NCBI GenBank assembly: GCA_000421325.1
Contig: ATWQ01000008.1
Span: forward strand, 27,352-91,351
From: an alpha proteobacterium SCGC AAA536-K22
Lineage (GTDB): Bacteria; Pseudomonadota; Alphaproteobacteria; Puniceispirillales; Marisalimonadaceae
Direction: 5' to 3'
DNA: 64,000 bases
Below, piece after piece: positions 18,579-28,924 of the stretch. The notes under the pieces are model-generated. The model saw only the letters and a program-made list of their open reading frames with translations. It made no database searches and was not told the DNA's origin. A program made the translations under genes and the position numbers. Within the stretch, counting starts at the first letter, position 1, and every line of letters starts with the position of its first letter.

Positions 18579-19947
18579 TTTTTTTCCCTAGACCCACTCG
18601 ATTTTCTGCAAGTAAGTCAGCTACTAAAAATGCTAATTCTAAAGATTGAGTTGCATTAAGTCTTGGGTCACAATGCGTATGATATCTGTCAGCTAAGTTT
18701 GATTCACTTACTTCATATACGCCACCAACACATTCAGTAACATTTTGTCCAGTCATTTCAAAATGAACTCCGCCTGGTATGGTATCCATTTCATTATGAA
18801 CTTCAAAGAAACCTCTTACCTCAGCCATGATATCATCCATTTTTCTTGTCTTAAATCCTGTGGATGCTTTAACAGTATTTCCGTGCATAGGATCGCAACA
18901 CCAACCTACAATTAAACCTGATTTTTTAACAGCTGATATTAACGGTTTTAATTTTTTATAAACATTATCCGAACCCATTCTAGCAATAAGAGTAAGTCGT
19001 CCAGCTTGATTTAATGGGTTTAGTTTTTCAATAAGCCTAAGTAAGTCGTCAGAGTCAGTGGATGGACCACATTTTAATCCAATTGGATTAGCTATACCTC
19101 TCATGTATTCTATGTGAGCTTCATCAATACTTCTCGTTCTATCTCCAACCCACAACATATGTGCTGAGGTTGCAAACCATCCTTTTTCTTCAGTAATAGT
19201 ATCTTTTCTAGTCAGCGCCTGTTCATAATTAAGTAAAAGAGCTTCGTGAGAAGTATAAAATTCAGTTTCTCTTAGTTGGGCAGTATTTTCTGGTGTCATG
19301 CCGCAAGCATTCATAAACTCTAAAGATGAGGTAATTTTAGCAGCAAGTTCTTTATATTTATTGGCTTCATTAGTTCCTCTAACAAACTCCAAATTCCATT
19401 CATGTAATTTTGTTAAATCTGCCATTCCTCCACTCGCAAAAGCTCTAACCAAATTTAACGTAGAAGCTGATTTGTCATAAACTTGAAGTAGTCTTTCAGG
19501 GTTAGGTTCACGCGCTTTATCGTCAAAAGCCATGTCATTTACCATATCACCACGATAACTAGGTAAAGACACACCGTTTATGACTTCAACAGAAGAAGAC
19601 CTAGGTTTAGAATATTGACCCGCTAATCTACCTATTTTAATTACAGGTAAAGCAGAACCAAAAGTAAGTACAACTGCCATTTGTAACAATACCCGAAAAC
19701 TATCCCTGATATTATTAGCATTATGTTCTGCAAAAGATTCAGCACAGTCCCCACCTTGTAACAAAAAAGCTTTACCTTCAGCAACTTCAGACATTCTCTT
19801 CCTGAGTCTTCTGGCTTCTTCGGCAAATACTAAAGGTGGCCGAACAGAAAGTTCTTTTTCAATAGAATTTACTCTAGCCATGTCGCTATATTTAGGAACT
19901 TGCTTTATAGGAAGTTTTCTCCAAGAATCTATTTTCCAGTCAATCAT
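18562..19947 (-). CDS. aroG: Class II 3-deoxy-D-arabino-heptulosonate 7-phosphate (DAHP) synthase
   Basis: First enzyme of the shikimate pathway, condensing PEP and erythrose 4-phosphate. This is the plant/actinobacterial-like class II family: FLLQGGDCAESFAEH near residue 62, SLPSYRGDMVN, LWVGDRTRS, IARMGSDNV and WCCDPMHGNT. The C-terminal HFEMTGQNVTECVGG holds metal and substrate residues. The 461-aa length is normal. It appears to lead a same-strand run with the PncB-like gene and nadE. Confidence 0.95.
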   Translation of the reverse strand: MIDWKIDSWRKLPIKQVPKYSDMARVNSIEKELSVRPPLVFAEEARRLRKRMSEVAEGKAFLLQGGDCAESFAEHNANNIRDSFRVLLQMAVVLTFGSALPVIKIGRLAGQYSKPRSSSVEVINGVSLPSYRGDMVNDMAFDDKAREPNPERLLQVYDKSASTLNLVRAFASGGMADLTKLHEWNLEFVRGTNEANKYKELAAKITSSLEFMNACGMTPENTAQLRETEFYTSHEALLLNYEQALTRKDTITEEKGWFATSAHMLWVGDRTRSIDEAHIEYMRGIANPIGLKCGPSTDSDDLLRLIEKLNPLNQAGRLTLIARMGSDNVYKKLKPLISAVKKSGLIVGWCCDPMHGNTVKASTGFKTRKMDDIMAEVRGFFEVHNEMDTIPGGVHFEMTGQNVTECVGGVYEVSESNLADRYHTHCDPRLNATQSLELAFLVADLLAENRVGLGKKIAAVS

Positions 19948-20053
19948 CTTTTTTTCCTCTAAATAATCCCATACTAGTCAAATTAATTAATAATTAAAAT
20001 ATCCAATTAACAGAAATTAGCTAAATCTTCAATTAATCAGTTAAAATTTACTA

Positions 20054-21412
20054 TTAAGATCTCATTGTTACAAATTCTTCTGCAGCTGAGGGATGAATTC
20101 CAATAGTACTATCAAAATCTGACTTTAAAGCACCTGCTTTGATTGCTATTGCTATGCCTTGAATGATTTCAGCTGAATCCGGACCTATCATATGAGCTCC
20201 TATTACCTTTTGTGAATTCTCATCAACTATTAATTTCATTATAGTTCTCTCAAGATTTCCAGAAATAGTGTTTTTTAATGCTCTAAATTCACTTTTATAT
20301 TCTCTTGCTTTAATACCATTATTTATAGCATCCTCAAAAGTGAAACCCACAACTGCAATTGACGGTTGACTAAAAACTGCACTTGGGACATTACTGTAAG
20401 AAATATACCTGTTAATTTTTCCAAATTCGCGGTCTGCAAAAGCATGTCCTTCTGCAATAGCCACAGGAGTTAGTGTAATTTTATCCGTAACATCCCCAAT
20501 TGCAAATATAGAATTGATATTAGTTTGATTAAGATTATTTACCAATATTTCACCACGTTTGCCTAAATCTACTCCAATTTCATCCAAACCTAAATTAAAT
20601 ACTTTAGGTTTTCTTCCTGTAGCTCCCATAACGGTTTCAACGACTATATTTTTACCATTTGAGAGTTTGATTTTATTTATTTTCTCTTCTTCTTCAATCT
20701 TTGAAATAGTAACTTCATTATGTATAGTTATTCCCTTTTGTTTCATTGAGGTCATTAAATGTTGTCTGATATCATTATCAAATCCTCGTAAAGCCATATC
20801 AGCTCTAAAAATAAGATGGGTGTCAACTCCAAATCCATTAAATATTCCCGCAAATTCAACAGCAATATAGCCAGATCCATATATTGCAATAGAATTGGGT
20901 AATTTGATAAGATCCAAAGCGTTGTCTGAATTAATCATGTGATTATTACCGTCAAAACTTGGAAAGGATGATTCACCACCAACAGCAATCATGATTTTTT
21001 CTGATGATAATTGAATTGTTTCATTATTTTCTTTAGTTATTGAGACAGTATTTGGGCCAGTAATTTTCCCCCAGCCTGATATTAAATCACAACCTGAGTT
21101 TTTTATTAAATTAACATAGATCTCATGAAGCCTATCCAATTCTTTATTCTTTTTTATAATTAGCTCATGCCAATTACTTTTAAAATTATTTACTTGCCAG
21201 CAAAAGCCTTCAGCATCTGATACTTGTTCAGAAAATTGAGATGCATAAACCAATAATTTTTTTGGGACACAACCTCTTAAGACACACGTTCCACCAGCCC
21301 TATCACCTTCTACAACAAGTACTTTGGCACCATAAGATGCTGAAATTCTAGCTGTTCTTGTGCCACCAGACCCAGCTCCAACAACAATAAGATCATAATC
21401 AAAATTTGACAT
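20054..21412 (-). CDS. gor: Glutathione-disulfide reductase
   Basis: FAD/NADPH disulfide reductase, 452 aa. GAGSGGTRTARI is the FAD-binding GxGxxG and GGTCVLRGCVPKKL is the redox-active CxxxxC. GSGYIAVEFAGIF is the second dinucleotide site. HPSAAEEFVTM near the C-terminus carries the dimer-interface catalytic His-Glu pair. It keeps glutathione reduced; the window also holds three GST/YghU/Grx-type genes using that pool. Confidence 0.94.
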   Translation of the reverse strand: MSNFDYDLIVVGAGSGGTRTARISASYGAKVLVVEGDRAGGTCVLRGCVPKKLLVYASQFSEQVSDAEGFCWQVNNFKSNWHELIIKKNKELDRLHEIYVNLIKNSGCDLISGWGKITGPNTVSITKENNETIQLSSEKIMIAVGGESSFPSFDGNNHMINSDNALDLIKLPNSIAIYGSGYIAVEFAGIFNGFGVDTHLIFRADMALRGFDNDIRQHLMTSMKQKGITIHNEVTISKIEEEEKINKIKLSNGKNIVVETVMGATGRKPKVFNLGLDEIGVDLGKRGEILVNNLNQTNINSIFAIGDVTDKITLTPVAIAEGHAFADREFGKINRYISYSNVPSAVFSQPSIAVVGFTFEDAINNGIKAREYKSEFRALKNTISGNLERTIMKLIVDENSQKVIGAHMIGPDSAEIIQGIAIAIKAGALKSDFDSTIGIHPSAAEEFVTMRS

Positions 21413-21460
21413 AAAATCTCCAAAAATACGAAATAAAAATATTGGTTATTTTGTAAGCAA

Positions 21461-22309
21461 TCAAAAAATTGCCTCTGCTTTCATTGTCATACCTGCATCT
21501 TTAGTACTCGTAAAGCAATTAAGACTACCATTAGGTTTATTTTCAATATTTATAATTAAGTCATCATTTGCATATACTGGCGCAACACCCCTATGAGAAA
21601 AAGATTTAACCTTTGCTTTCTTATATTTTTCAGCGGCTCTCAACATTAATGTTGCTTGCAATGGTCCATGAAAGACCAAATCTTTGTATCCTTCTTCTTC
21701 AATAGAATAAGGATAATCATAATGTATCCTATGACCATTAAACGTTATAGCTGAATATCTAAATAACATCGTTGGGTGTGCAAATATTTTTTCTTCATAA
21801 TCTGATTTAATGAAAGGTAAATCATTTTTAACAAATATAGTCTTATCCTCTTTGTTATAATCTCTATAAACAAGGTCATGATCTTCTTTAATCATTAACT
21901 GATCATCTACAAAGAATTCATAATTTGCAGTTACAAAACATAATAATCCAGACTTTCCATCTTTTAAATTTATATCAACTACTGAAGATCTTTTTTTAAC
22001 TAAATCGCCAATTTTTAAAGGCTTTAAGAAATGAGTTCTACATCCTGCCCACATTCTTCGAGGAAGTGGAACCGGAGGAAGAAATTCCCCTTTTTTAGGA
22101 TGGGAATCTTTTCCTAACAATGATGACTTGACAACTGCTGGGGCCAAAGCCCAATGAAGACCTGATGATGCAATTTCACCTTTTTGAGGATTTCCTGGAT
22201 CTTCATCAAGAGTTGCCCTAAACCTTGCCTCTAAGCTTTGTGAAACCTCATCAAAAGCTATTTCATCATTACCAATCCAAGATTTTAATTCATTAACGTT
22301 AATATTCAT
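21461..22309 (-). CDS. MaoC-like / FAS1-type hydratase (mesaconyl-CoA or itaconyl-CoA hydratase-like)
   Basis: A double hot-dog protein of about 282 aa. The C-terminal half has FRYSAITFNGHRIHYDYPY, with the Asp/His hydratase motif, then DLVFHGPLQATLM. The N-terminal half is the FAS1-like dehydratase domain. The family hydrates branched or C4-dicarboxylic enoyl-CoA thioesters (mesaconyl-C4-CoA, itaconyl-CoA). I use the ATG at 22309; a GTG at 22318 is possible. It is divergent from a HIBADH-like dehydrogenase. Confidence 0.82.
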   Translation of the reverse strand: MNINVNELKSWIGNDEIAFDEVSQSLEARFRATLDEDPGNPQKGEIASSGLHWALAPAVVKSSLLGKDSHPKKGEFLPPVPLPRRMWAGCRTHFLKPLKIGDLVKKRSSVVDINLKDGKSGLLCFVTANYEFFVDDQLMIKEDHDLVYRDYNKEDKTIFVKNDLPFIKSDYEEKIFAHPTMLFRYSAITFNGHRIHYDYPYSIEEEGYKDLVFHGPLQATLMLRAAEKYKKAKVKSFSHRGVAPVYANDDLIINIENKPNGSLNCFTSTKDAGMTMKAEAIF

Positions 22310-22406
22310 AATACCCACTTCATAATATTTAAAATAATATTTTATTTAATATATTGAAAATTATGATCTAAAACAAGTTAACTAAGATAAATGTTTGGGG
22401 TTGATT

Positions 22407-23255
22407 ATGAATGATGTTCTTAAATTAAACATTGGAATTGCTGGATGTGGTACAATGGGATTACCAATGTTAGAAGTCCTTATAAAGAATGGTGTGAATG
22501 CATTTGGTTATGACGTAAAACCTAAAGAGAACTTTTCCTGCGTAAAAAGTAATTACATATCTTCAAAAGTTAATTTTTTTGATAAGTCAGATATTATTTT
22601 AAGTGCTGTAAGAGACATAGATCAAACACTAGAACTTTGCGAGGGTGAAAATGGCCTTTTTAAAATAAATACTCCTAAAACACTTATAATTTGTTCAACA
22701 TTATCTCCTACTTTTCTAAAAGGTTTTTTTAAAAAAGCACCTGAGAATATAACAATTATCGAAGCTCCAATGTCAGGTGCACCTATGAGAGCCAAAGACG
22801 CATCCTTAACATTTATGGTTGGATCTAAAAAACAAGAATTTGACGTGGTTAAACCAATTTTGAGTTTATTAGGAGAAAAAATTCATTATCTAGGTGAATT
22901 TGGATCGGGTATGTCTGTAAAAGTCTTAAATAATTTTGTAGCATCTTGTTCTGTTGTAGCAGTCAGACATGTTTTAGCCGAAGCTAAAAATCTTAATATT
23001 ACTTCTAAACAACTCCTAACAATTCTTAATTGTTCATCTGGACAAACATGGTTTAGTGAAAATTTAAATAATATAGATTGGGCAAAAGAAATTTATACAA
23101 AGGATAATACAATTGCTATTTTAGAAAAAGATGTAAAGAGTTACTTAGATGGACTGGCAAATTCAAAAGCGAATACAAGTAGCGCAATGGTTAATTTTCA
23201 AAATGCTCTTATACAAGGATTACAAAATATTCCTGATTATCCAAATGAAGACTAA
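22407..23255 (+). CDS. 3-hydroxyisobutyrate dehydrogenase-family oxidoreductase
   Basis: A beta-hydroxyacid dehydrogenase of 282 aa. GIAGCGTMGLPMLEVLIKNG is the NAD(P)-binding Rossmann motif. APMSGAPMRAKDASLTFMVG is the substrate-binding signature (normally SGG), and the catalytic lysine is in GSGMSVKVLNNF. Substrates in the family include 3-hydroxyisobutyrate, tartronate semialdehyde and similar acids. The ATG at 22407, with GGGG upstream, is preferred over the TTGs before it. It overlaps the convergent flavodoxin-like gene by four bases. Confidence 0.85.
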   Translation: MNDVLKLNIGIAGCGTMGLPMLEVLIKNGVNAFGYDVKPKENFSCVKSNYISSKVNFFDKSDIILSAVRDIDQTLELCEGENGLFKINTPKTLIICSTLSPTFLKGFFKKAPENITIIEAPMSGAPMRAKDASLTFMVGSKKQEFDVVKPILSLLGEKIHYLGEFGSGMSVKVLNNFVASCSVVAVRHVLAEAKNLNITSKQLLTILNCSSGQTWFSENLNNIDWAKEIYTKDNTIAILEKDVKSYLDGLANSKANTSSAMVNFQNALIQGLQNIPDYPNED

Positions 23256-23716
23256 TAAATCCCAAGCTCAATTCCATTGGCAAATGTTAAAACATACTCC
23301 TCTATCTGGTCAATATAATCATCACTCCAAACACCTTTTAAAATAAGCGGGGGTAAAACTTGTTTCCAACTTAAACCCTTTAAAATTTTATTTATGGCAA
23401 GTTTACTACCTTCCCCATCTAGTCCAGCACGAACATAATAAACTATAGGAAGACCTTGTGTTTTTTCTCTTAACTCGTCATAGCACCTATCAAAAAAATC
23501 TTTAGTTAAACCCGACATATAACCAAAATTTTCTGTAGTTCCAATAATAAGACCGTCAATTAAATGAAAAGATGAAGTGTTTGCTTCTAATGAGCTTAAC
23601 ATCTTAAAATTAATATTTTGACTAAAGTTACAAAGATTATTTTCAACATGATTAGATAATTTTATTGTGTTAGTTGAAGGAGAATGATGAATATATAGAA
23701 TATTTTTAGGTTTCAT
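23252..23716 (-). CDS. Flavodoxin-like / NAD(P)H-dependent oxidoreductase
   Basis: A 154-aa flavodoxin-fold protein. IHHSPSTNTIKL replaces the usual FMN phosphate loop (S/T-x-T-x-x-T), and LIDGLIIGTTENFGYMSGLTKDFFDR is typical of the FMN-reductase family. The partner and substrate are unknown. It ends within the last bases of the convergent dehydrogenase gene and has the DsbA-like gene upstream on the same strand. Confidence 0.75.
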   Translation of the reverse strand: MKPKNILYIHHSPSTNTIKLSNHVENNLCNFSQNINFKMLSSLEANTSSFHLIDGLIIGTTENFGYMSGLTKDFFDRCYDELREKTQGLPIVYYVRAGLDGEGSKLAINKILKGLSWKQVLPPLILKGVWSDDYIDQIEEYVLTFANGIELGIY

Positions 23717-23749
23717 TTTTTATAATAATCATAGCATGAAGATTTAAAA

Positions 23750-24364
23750 TTATCTTTTAGAAACACCAAAATGGTTTAAAAACTCAACTAAATTTTCAAA
23801 GGGTTGAGCTCCTACCATACTTTGTTTTTGATATACATAGGTAGGGACTCCAGTAACACCATAATTTCTAGATTTTTTCCAATCTTCATCAATGTTTTTC
23901 ATAAAAAGTCGATTTTTAATGACTTTTTTTGCTTCTTTAGGATCTAACCCAGATTTAGAAACGACGTCTAAAATTACACTTTCCAAACCTACGTTCAAAC
24001 CTTGAACAAAATAGGCCTCAAAAAAATTATCATGAATAGATGTTTTATTGTCTATAGACTGAGCCCAAGCTCCAATTTCTTGAGCTAATCTACTATTGTA
24101 AGTATGCGTCCTATCATTGTATGAAAGACCTTCGTTAATCATTAGTACTTTCATTCTTTCATTTTTTTGATCTATATCATCTTGGGTTGATCCAAAAAGT
24201 TCAAGTAAAGTTTTTCCTTCTGTTGGTGTTTCAGGATGGAGAGGAAAATGAATTAATTGAATATCAATTTTGAATCGCTTTTTAATTTTTTTAATTCTAG
24301 AGTCACCTAAATAACACCATGGGCAAACGTAATCGGTAAATACTTCTAGCTTTTGATTACTCAT
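23750..24364 (-). CDS. DsbA-family oxidoreductase (FrnE-like)
   Basis: A cytoplasmic thioredoxin-fold protein of 204 aa with no signal peptide. DYVCPWCYLG has the CPWC redox motif and YGVTGVPTYVYQK the cis-proline loop. A helical insertion separates them, as in 2-hydroxychromene-2-carboxylate isomerase and FrnE relatives. The role could be disulfide isomerisation or a glutathione-dependent reaction. Gap 24365-24621 upstream holds only AT-rich sequence with no clear signal. Confidence 0.85.
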   Translation of the reverse strand: MSNQKLEVFTDYVCPWCYLGDSRIKKIKKRFKIDIQLIHFPLHPETPTEGKTLLELFGSTQDDIDQKNERMKVLMINEGLSYNDRTHTYNSRLAQEIGAWAQSIDNKTSIHDNFFEAYFVQGLNVGLESVILDVVSKSGLDPKEAKKVIKNRLFMKNIDEDWKKSRNYGVTGVPTYVYQKQSMVGAQPFENLVEFLNHFGVSKR

Positions 24365-24621
24365 TTATTTTCCTAAAATTACAATGTGACAGTTTTTATT
24401 AATAAATAAAAAATATGTAATTGTAAATTTAATTGAGTGTTTGAAAATTAAGTTATAACCTTTTGATAAGGATTAACATTATATGGATTAAAGTTAAATA
24501 TATGAGGTATCAATATAAAATCCATATTTTATAAACCGGTAAGATTGAATATTAATTCAACAAGGTACTAATTATTATCATTCTAATGAAGATCGTTGCT
24601 TACAAAAGATAATAATAAAAA

Positions 24622-25450
24622 ATGAATTTTTTGAAAGGACATAAATTGCAAAGTTTAAAAGATAAAAATGCTGTTGTAACTGGAGGATCAAAAGGGATTG
24701 GTAAAAGTGTTTGCCTTGCCTTAGCTAATGCAGGAGCGAATATTTTCATTTTGGATATAAATAAAGAAGAGGGTTTAAAAACGGTTGAAGAGCTTTTAAA
24801 ATTAAATGTTGAAGCATATTTTTTTTTCTATGAATGTTTCTGAAGAAAATGAATGGATAGACTTTGTTACTTCTTTAAAGGTCAAAAATAAACCTATAGA
24901 TATTTTGGTTAATAATGCCGGTATATGGTTAGGCAAAGAAATTAACAATGTTACTTTTGAGGAATATCAAAAATTAATATCTATAAATCTAACTGGCGTA
25001 TTTTTAGGTATAAAACATCTTACACCATCCCTTATAGAGGCTGGAGAAAAAACAAAATTTGGAAGTTCTGTAATTAATCTTAGTTCAGTTGCTGGGTTAG
25101 TAGGTTCTCAACTTGATCCATTATATTCTATGACAAAGGGTGGTATAACAACTTTCACTAAATCAATGGCTATATATTTTGGTAAAAAAAAATATCCTAT
25201 TAGAATAAATCAAGTACATCCTGGCATAATTGAGACTGACATGGGGAAACAAGTTGCTGAAGCTAGAATTAATCAAAACCCTAAAATGACAAAGGAAGAA
25301 TCTTATTCATCAGGAATTATGCAAACTCCACTAGGACGTTTAGGAACAGTACAAGAAGTAGCTAACACAATATTATTTTTATCTTCGGATGAATCAAGTT
25401 TTATGACAGGTTCAAGTTTAGTGGTTGATGGTGGTTTAACTGCACAATAA
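24622..25450 (+). pseudogene. SDR-family dehydrogenase with +1 frameshift at a T9 run
   Basis: A short-chain dehydrogenase encoded in two overlapping frames. The first part (to 24843) has VTGGSKGIGKSV, the TGxxxGIG cofactor motif. The second part has ILVNNAG, a catalytic Ser in SSVAG and YSMTKGG (YxxxK), and ends with a GG-LTAQ tail. They join cleanly if one T is removed from the nine-T run at 24819-24827. The likely start is the TTG at 24646, with AAAGGA before it; the ATG at 24622 is the alternative. The gene may be truly broken, may depend on polymerase slippage, or the run may be misread. Confidence 0.8.
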
Positions 25451-25481
25451 TTTTAAAATTACATAAATTCAAATTGAAGGA

Positions 25482-26250
25482 TTGTTGAAAAATCAAAAGA
25501 AATCTTGAAAATAAAATTGCCTGGATAACTGGAGCAGGTTCAGGAATAGGCCAAAATGCTGCAATCAAATTATCAGAACTGGGTATGAAGGTAATTTTAT
25601 CCGGTAGAAACACAAAAAATCTGAAAGATACTTCCTTAAAATGCAGGCATAATACTATAATCAAAACTCTGGATGTTTCTGATAAACAATCTGTAAAAGA
25701 AATTGTGAATGAAATTAAAAAAGAAGTTAAATTTATTGATGTTTTAGTCAATTGTGCTGGAATAAATATTGAAAGTAGAGATTGGGATAATGTCAATGAA
25801 GATGAATGGGACAATGTAATTCAAACCAATTTAAATGGACTGTTTTATTGTTGTAAATCTGTAATACCAATTATGAAACAGAAAATGGATGGGTTAATTA
25901 TTAATGTTTCATCTTGGTCAGGTAATCACGTTAGTTTATTATCTGGTGTTTCATACACTTCCTCAAAACATGCATTAAATGCAATGACTGAAACAATTAA
26001 TATGAAATATTGTAATTATGGGATTAGGGCTTGCGCTTTATGTCCTGGTGAAGTGGCAACTGCAATATTAGATAAACGTCCAAAAAAACTCACTATTGAA
26101 CAAAAAAATAAAATGCTTCAACCTGATGATTTAGGAGAAACAATATCTTTCTTATGTCAAATGCCAAAACATGTATGCATAAATGAATTAACTATTAGCC
26201 CAACTTGGCATAGAAGGTATATTGCTGACCTTGGAATTGAGAAATTATAA
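25482..26250 (+). pseudogene. Second SDR-family dehydrogenase, start out of frame
   Basis: The SDR core is complete in one frame: WITGAGSGIGQNAA (cofactor site), VNCAGIN, NVSSWSG and YTSSKHALNA (YxxxK). The first ATG in frame (25585) would cut off the whole cofactor motif. Upstream, the frame is closed by a TGA at 25486-25488 with no ATG, GTG or TTG after it. A TTG at 25482 or 25485, with GAAGG just before it, fits perfectly if one base is removed between 25488 and 25501. It follows the first SDR by about 30 bases. Confidence 0.72.
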
Positions 26251-26265
26251 TACAGTCCTAAATTA

Positions 26266-27135
26266 TTAAACTTCTATCTTATCTTGTGTTTTATGAATAA
26301 AGTCACTTTCATCATGTCTTTCATGAAGTTGGGCACCTAAGTAACCTGTTATTTTATTAACCATTCTTCCCCTTTTAACAGCAGGTCTTTCATTAATAAG
26401 ATTTGCCCACCTCATAACATTTTTATAGGATTTTACATCTAAAAATTCTTCAGCTCCATATAATCGTCCTAAAACTAATGCGCCATACCATGACCAAATT
26501 GCAATGTCAGCAATAGTATATTCTTCATTACAAACAAAAGTTTTTTCTGATAGTAACTTGTCTAAGACATCAAGTTGTCTTTTAACCTCCATAGAAAAAC
26601 GATTAATGGGGTATTCAATTTTTTCAGGAGCATACGCATAAAAATGGCCAAAACCACCTCCAAGATATGGTGCGCTAGCCATTTGCCAAAACAACCAATT
26701 CATGCATTCAGTTCTAGATGCAAAAGATTTAGGTACAAATTTTTCAAATTTATCAGCTAAGTACAAAAGTATAGAGCCTGATTCAAAAATTTTTAATGGT
26801 TGATCATTTGAATTATCTAATAGACTAGGTATTTTTGAGTTAGGATTAATATCTACGAACCCTGAACTAAACTGATCCCCTTTTCCTATTCTAATTAGCC
26901 ACGCGTCATATTCAGCTTCTTTAATACCTAATGATAGTAACTCCTCTAGCATAATAGTTACTTTTACACCATTAGGAGTTCCTTGCGAATATAATTGAAA
27001 AGGGTGTATCCCAATTGGAAGATCTTTTTCATGAGTGTGTCCTGATATTGGTCTGTTTATATTAGCAAACTTTCCACCATTTTCTTTATCCCATTGCCAT
27101 TTTTGAGGAGGAGTATAATTTTGAGAGTTAGACAA
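26266..27135 (-). CDS. yghU: Glutathione S-transferase family, YghU-like disulfide-bond oxidoreductase
   Basis: A 289-aa protein matching the YghU/Nu-class GST pattern. It has the long N-terminal extension (GGKFANINRPISGHTHE), then LYSQGTPNGVKVTIMLEEL with the TPNG cofactor loop, INPNSKIPSLLD and FESGSILLYLADKF. The family uses two glutathione molecules and shows disulfide reductase or organic peroxidase activity. It converges with the second SDR. Confidence 0.92.
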   Translation of the reverse strand: MSNSQNYTPPQKWQWDKENGGKFANINRPISGHTHEKDLPIGIHPFQLYSQGTPNGVKVTIMLEELLSLGIKEAEYDAWLIRIGKGDQFSSGFVDINPNSKIPSLLDNSNDQPLKIFESGSILLYLADKFEKFVPKSFASRTECMNWLFWQMASAPYLGGGFGHFYAYAPEKIEYPINRFSMEVKRQLDVLDKLLSEKTFVCNEEYTIADIAIWSWYGALVLGRLYGAEEFLDVKSYKNVMRWANLINERPAVKRGRMVNKITGYLGAQLHERHDESDFIHKTQDKIEV

Positions 27136-27168
27136 TTTAGTTCCCTTCTAATTTATAAAATGCAGGTA

Positions 27169-28809
27169 TTAATAATTTAAGTTAATTATTTCCAAGGGTT
27201 CTTTTCCTAAAACTAGATCTGATCCTTTTTCACCTATTAATGTTGCACCAGAGTGTAAATTAGCAGACAACATCGTAGGCATTATAGATGCATCTACCAC
27301 TCTAATATTCTGAAGACCATATACTTTCAGTGAGTTATCAACAACTGCAGTTGGATCTGTTTTTGGACCCATTCTACATGTACCCATTTGATGATACGTG
27401 GTTGTTCCTCTTTCTCTAGCAATTTGTAATAATTCTTCATCAGATTGCGCATCCAATCCAGGATAAACCTCGTAATCAAAGTAATTAGATAAAGCTTTCG
27501 AATGCATTAATCTTCTTGATAATTTTAATCCTGCTACAACTACCCTCTTATCTTCTTCTGCATCAAGATAGTTAGGTTGAATCTCAGGTGCTTCAAAAGG
27601 ATTATTACTTTTAGCTTTAACCCATCCTAGTGACTCAGGTCTTTGTTGCCAAGCAGCAACAGTAAAGCCCGGTTCAGTATCAAGAGTTGATTGAACTCCT
27701 TCTTTATAAGAAGCAGGAGTAAATGTCATTTGTAAGTCATGGTTTCTTATAGCTTCATTAGAATGCCAAAAACAGTAAACTAATGTTGGACTCAAATTGA
27801 CAATTGATTGTTTACCTAGAATATATTTCCCAATTTCTTTGAATAATTTGTATCCTCTAGATTTTTCATTAATAGTTTCAACATTCTTAGCTCTTGCTGT
27901 CATTCTAGGTGCAAAGTGATCTCTTAAATTCATACCTACACCCTTCAGGTCATGAATTACATCTATCCCAATATCTTTTAAATATTCTCCTGAACCTACA
28001 CCTGATAAATGCAATAAATGTGGTGATTTTATAACTCCTGATGAGAGGATTACTTCTTTATTAACTTTTAAAATCACTTTTTTATCTTTTATACCACCTT
28101 TGAGATACTCAACCCCTGTCGCAGTTTTATTTTCAATAACAATCTTAGTTACAAAAGCATTAGTAATTATTTGAAGGTTTCTTCGAGATTTGGCAGGGTT
28201 CAAAAAAGCTTTAGCTGAACTTACTCTAAATCTACCTTTAGTAGTTCTTTGAACATAGGAAACACCCTCTTGAGACTCTCCATTATAATCTTTGTTTAGA
28301 GGAATACCTTCTTCAACGGCTCCTTTTATAAATGCTTCACAAAGTGGATCTCGGTATTCCAAATCAGTTATTGGCAATTCACCTTCTGATCCTCTGAAAA
28401 TATCATCATGTTCTCCTATTCTTTTTTCATATCTTTTGAAATAAGGAAGTAAATCAGAGTAGCTCCAACCTTTATTTCCCTTTTGAGCCCAGACATCAAA
28501 ATCCATATTTTGACCTCTATTGAAAACCATTCCATTAATTGAACTTGATCCACCTAATGTCTTACCCCTGGGAATATCAATAACTCTTCCTGCTGTTCCC
28601 CAACTTGGTTCAGATTGAAATAACCAATTCACACTTGGATTAGTAAGAGTTTTCATAAAACCTGCTGGTATGTGGATAAAAGGGTTCCAATCTGGGGGGC
28701 CTGCTTCTAGAAGACAAACAGAGTTTTTTCCATCTGCACTCAATCTATTTGCAAGAACACAGCCTGCTGAGCCTGCGCCAATAATAATATAGTCAAAACT
28801 ATTTACCAT
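27169..28809 (-). CDS. GMC-family FAD oxidoreductase (choline dehydrogenase-like)
   Basis: A 546-aa flavoprotein. GAGSAGCVLANRLSADG is the FAD-binding motif, followed by RGKTLGGSSSINGMVFNRG (GMC signature 1) and the SGVIKSPHLLHLSGVG region (signature 2). YHQMGTCRMG and NLHSGATLIGEK carry the active-site residues. The family oxidises alcohols such as choline or aliphatic alcohols; the substrate is undecided. It is downstream of the small-ORF region and upstream of yghU on the same strand. Confidence 0.9.
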   Translation of the reverse strand: MVNSFDYIIIGAGSAGCVLANRLSADGKNSVCLLEAGPPDWNPFIHIPAGFMKTLTNPSVNWLFQSEPSWGTAGRVIDIPRGKTLGGSSSINGMVFNRGQNMDFDVWAQKGNKGWSYSDLLPYFKRYEKRIGEHDDIFRGSEGELPITDLEYRDPLCEAFIKGAVEEGIPLNKDYNGESQEGVSYVQRTTKGRFRVSSAKAFLNPAKSRRNLQIITNAFVTKIVIENKTATGVEYLKGGIKDKKVILKVNKEVILSSGVIKSPHLLHLSGVGSGEYLKDIGIDVIHDLKGVGMNLRDHFAPRMTARAKNVETINEKSRGYKLFKEIGKYILGKQSIVNLSPTLVYCFWHSNEAIRNHDLQMTFTPASYKEGVQSTLDTEPGFTVAAWQQRPESLGWVKAKSNNPFEAPEIQPNYLDAEEDKRVVVAGLKLSRRLMHSKALSNYFDYEVYPGLDAQSDEELLQIARERGTTTYHQMGTCRMGPKTDPTAVVDNSLKVYGLQNIRVVDASIMPTMLSANLHSGATLIGEKGSDLVLGKEPLEIINLNY

Positions 28810-28924
28810 TAATATATCCAGTTTAATTTTGATTAACGAATTTTAATTTAATATACTAATTTATCATTTTATTTATACAAATAGAAAAGATAAAATTCTT
28901 AATTTAACATCAATCTTCATATTA

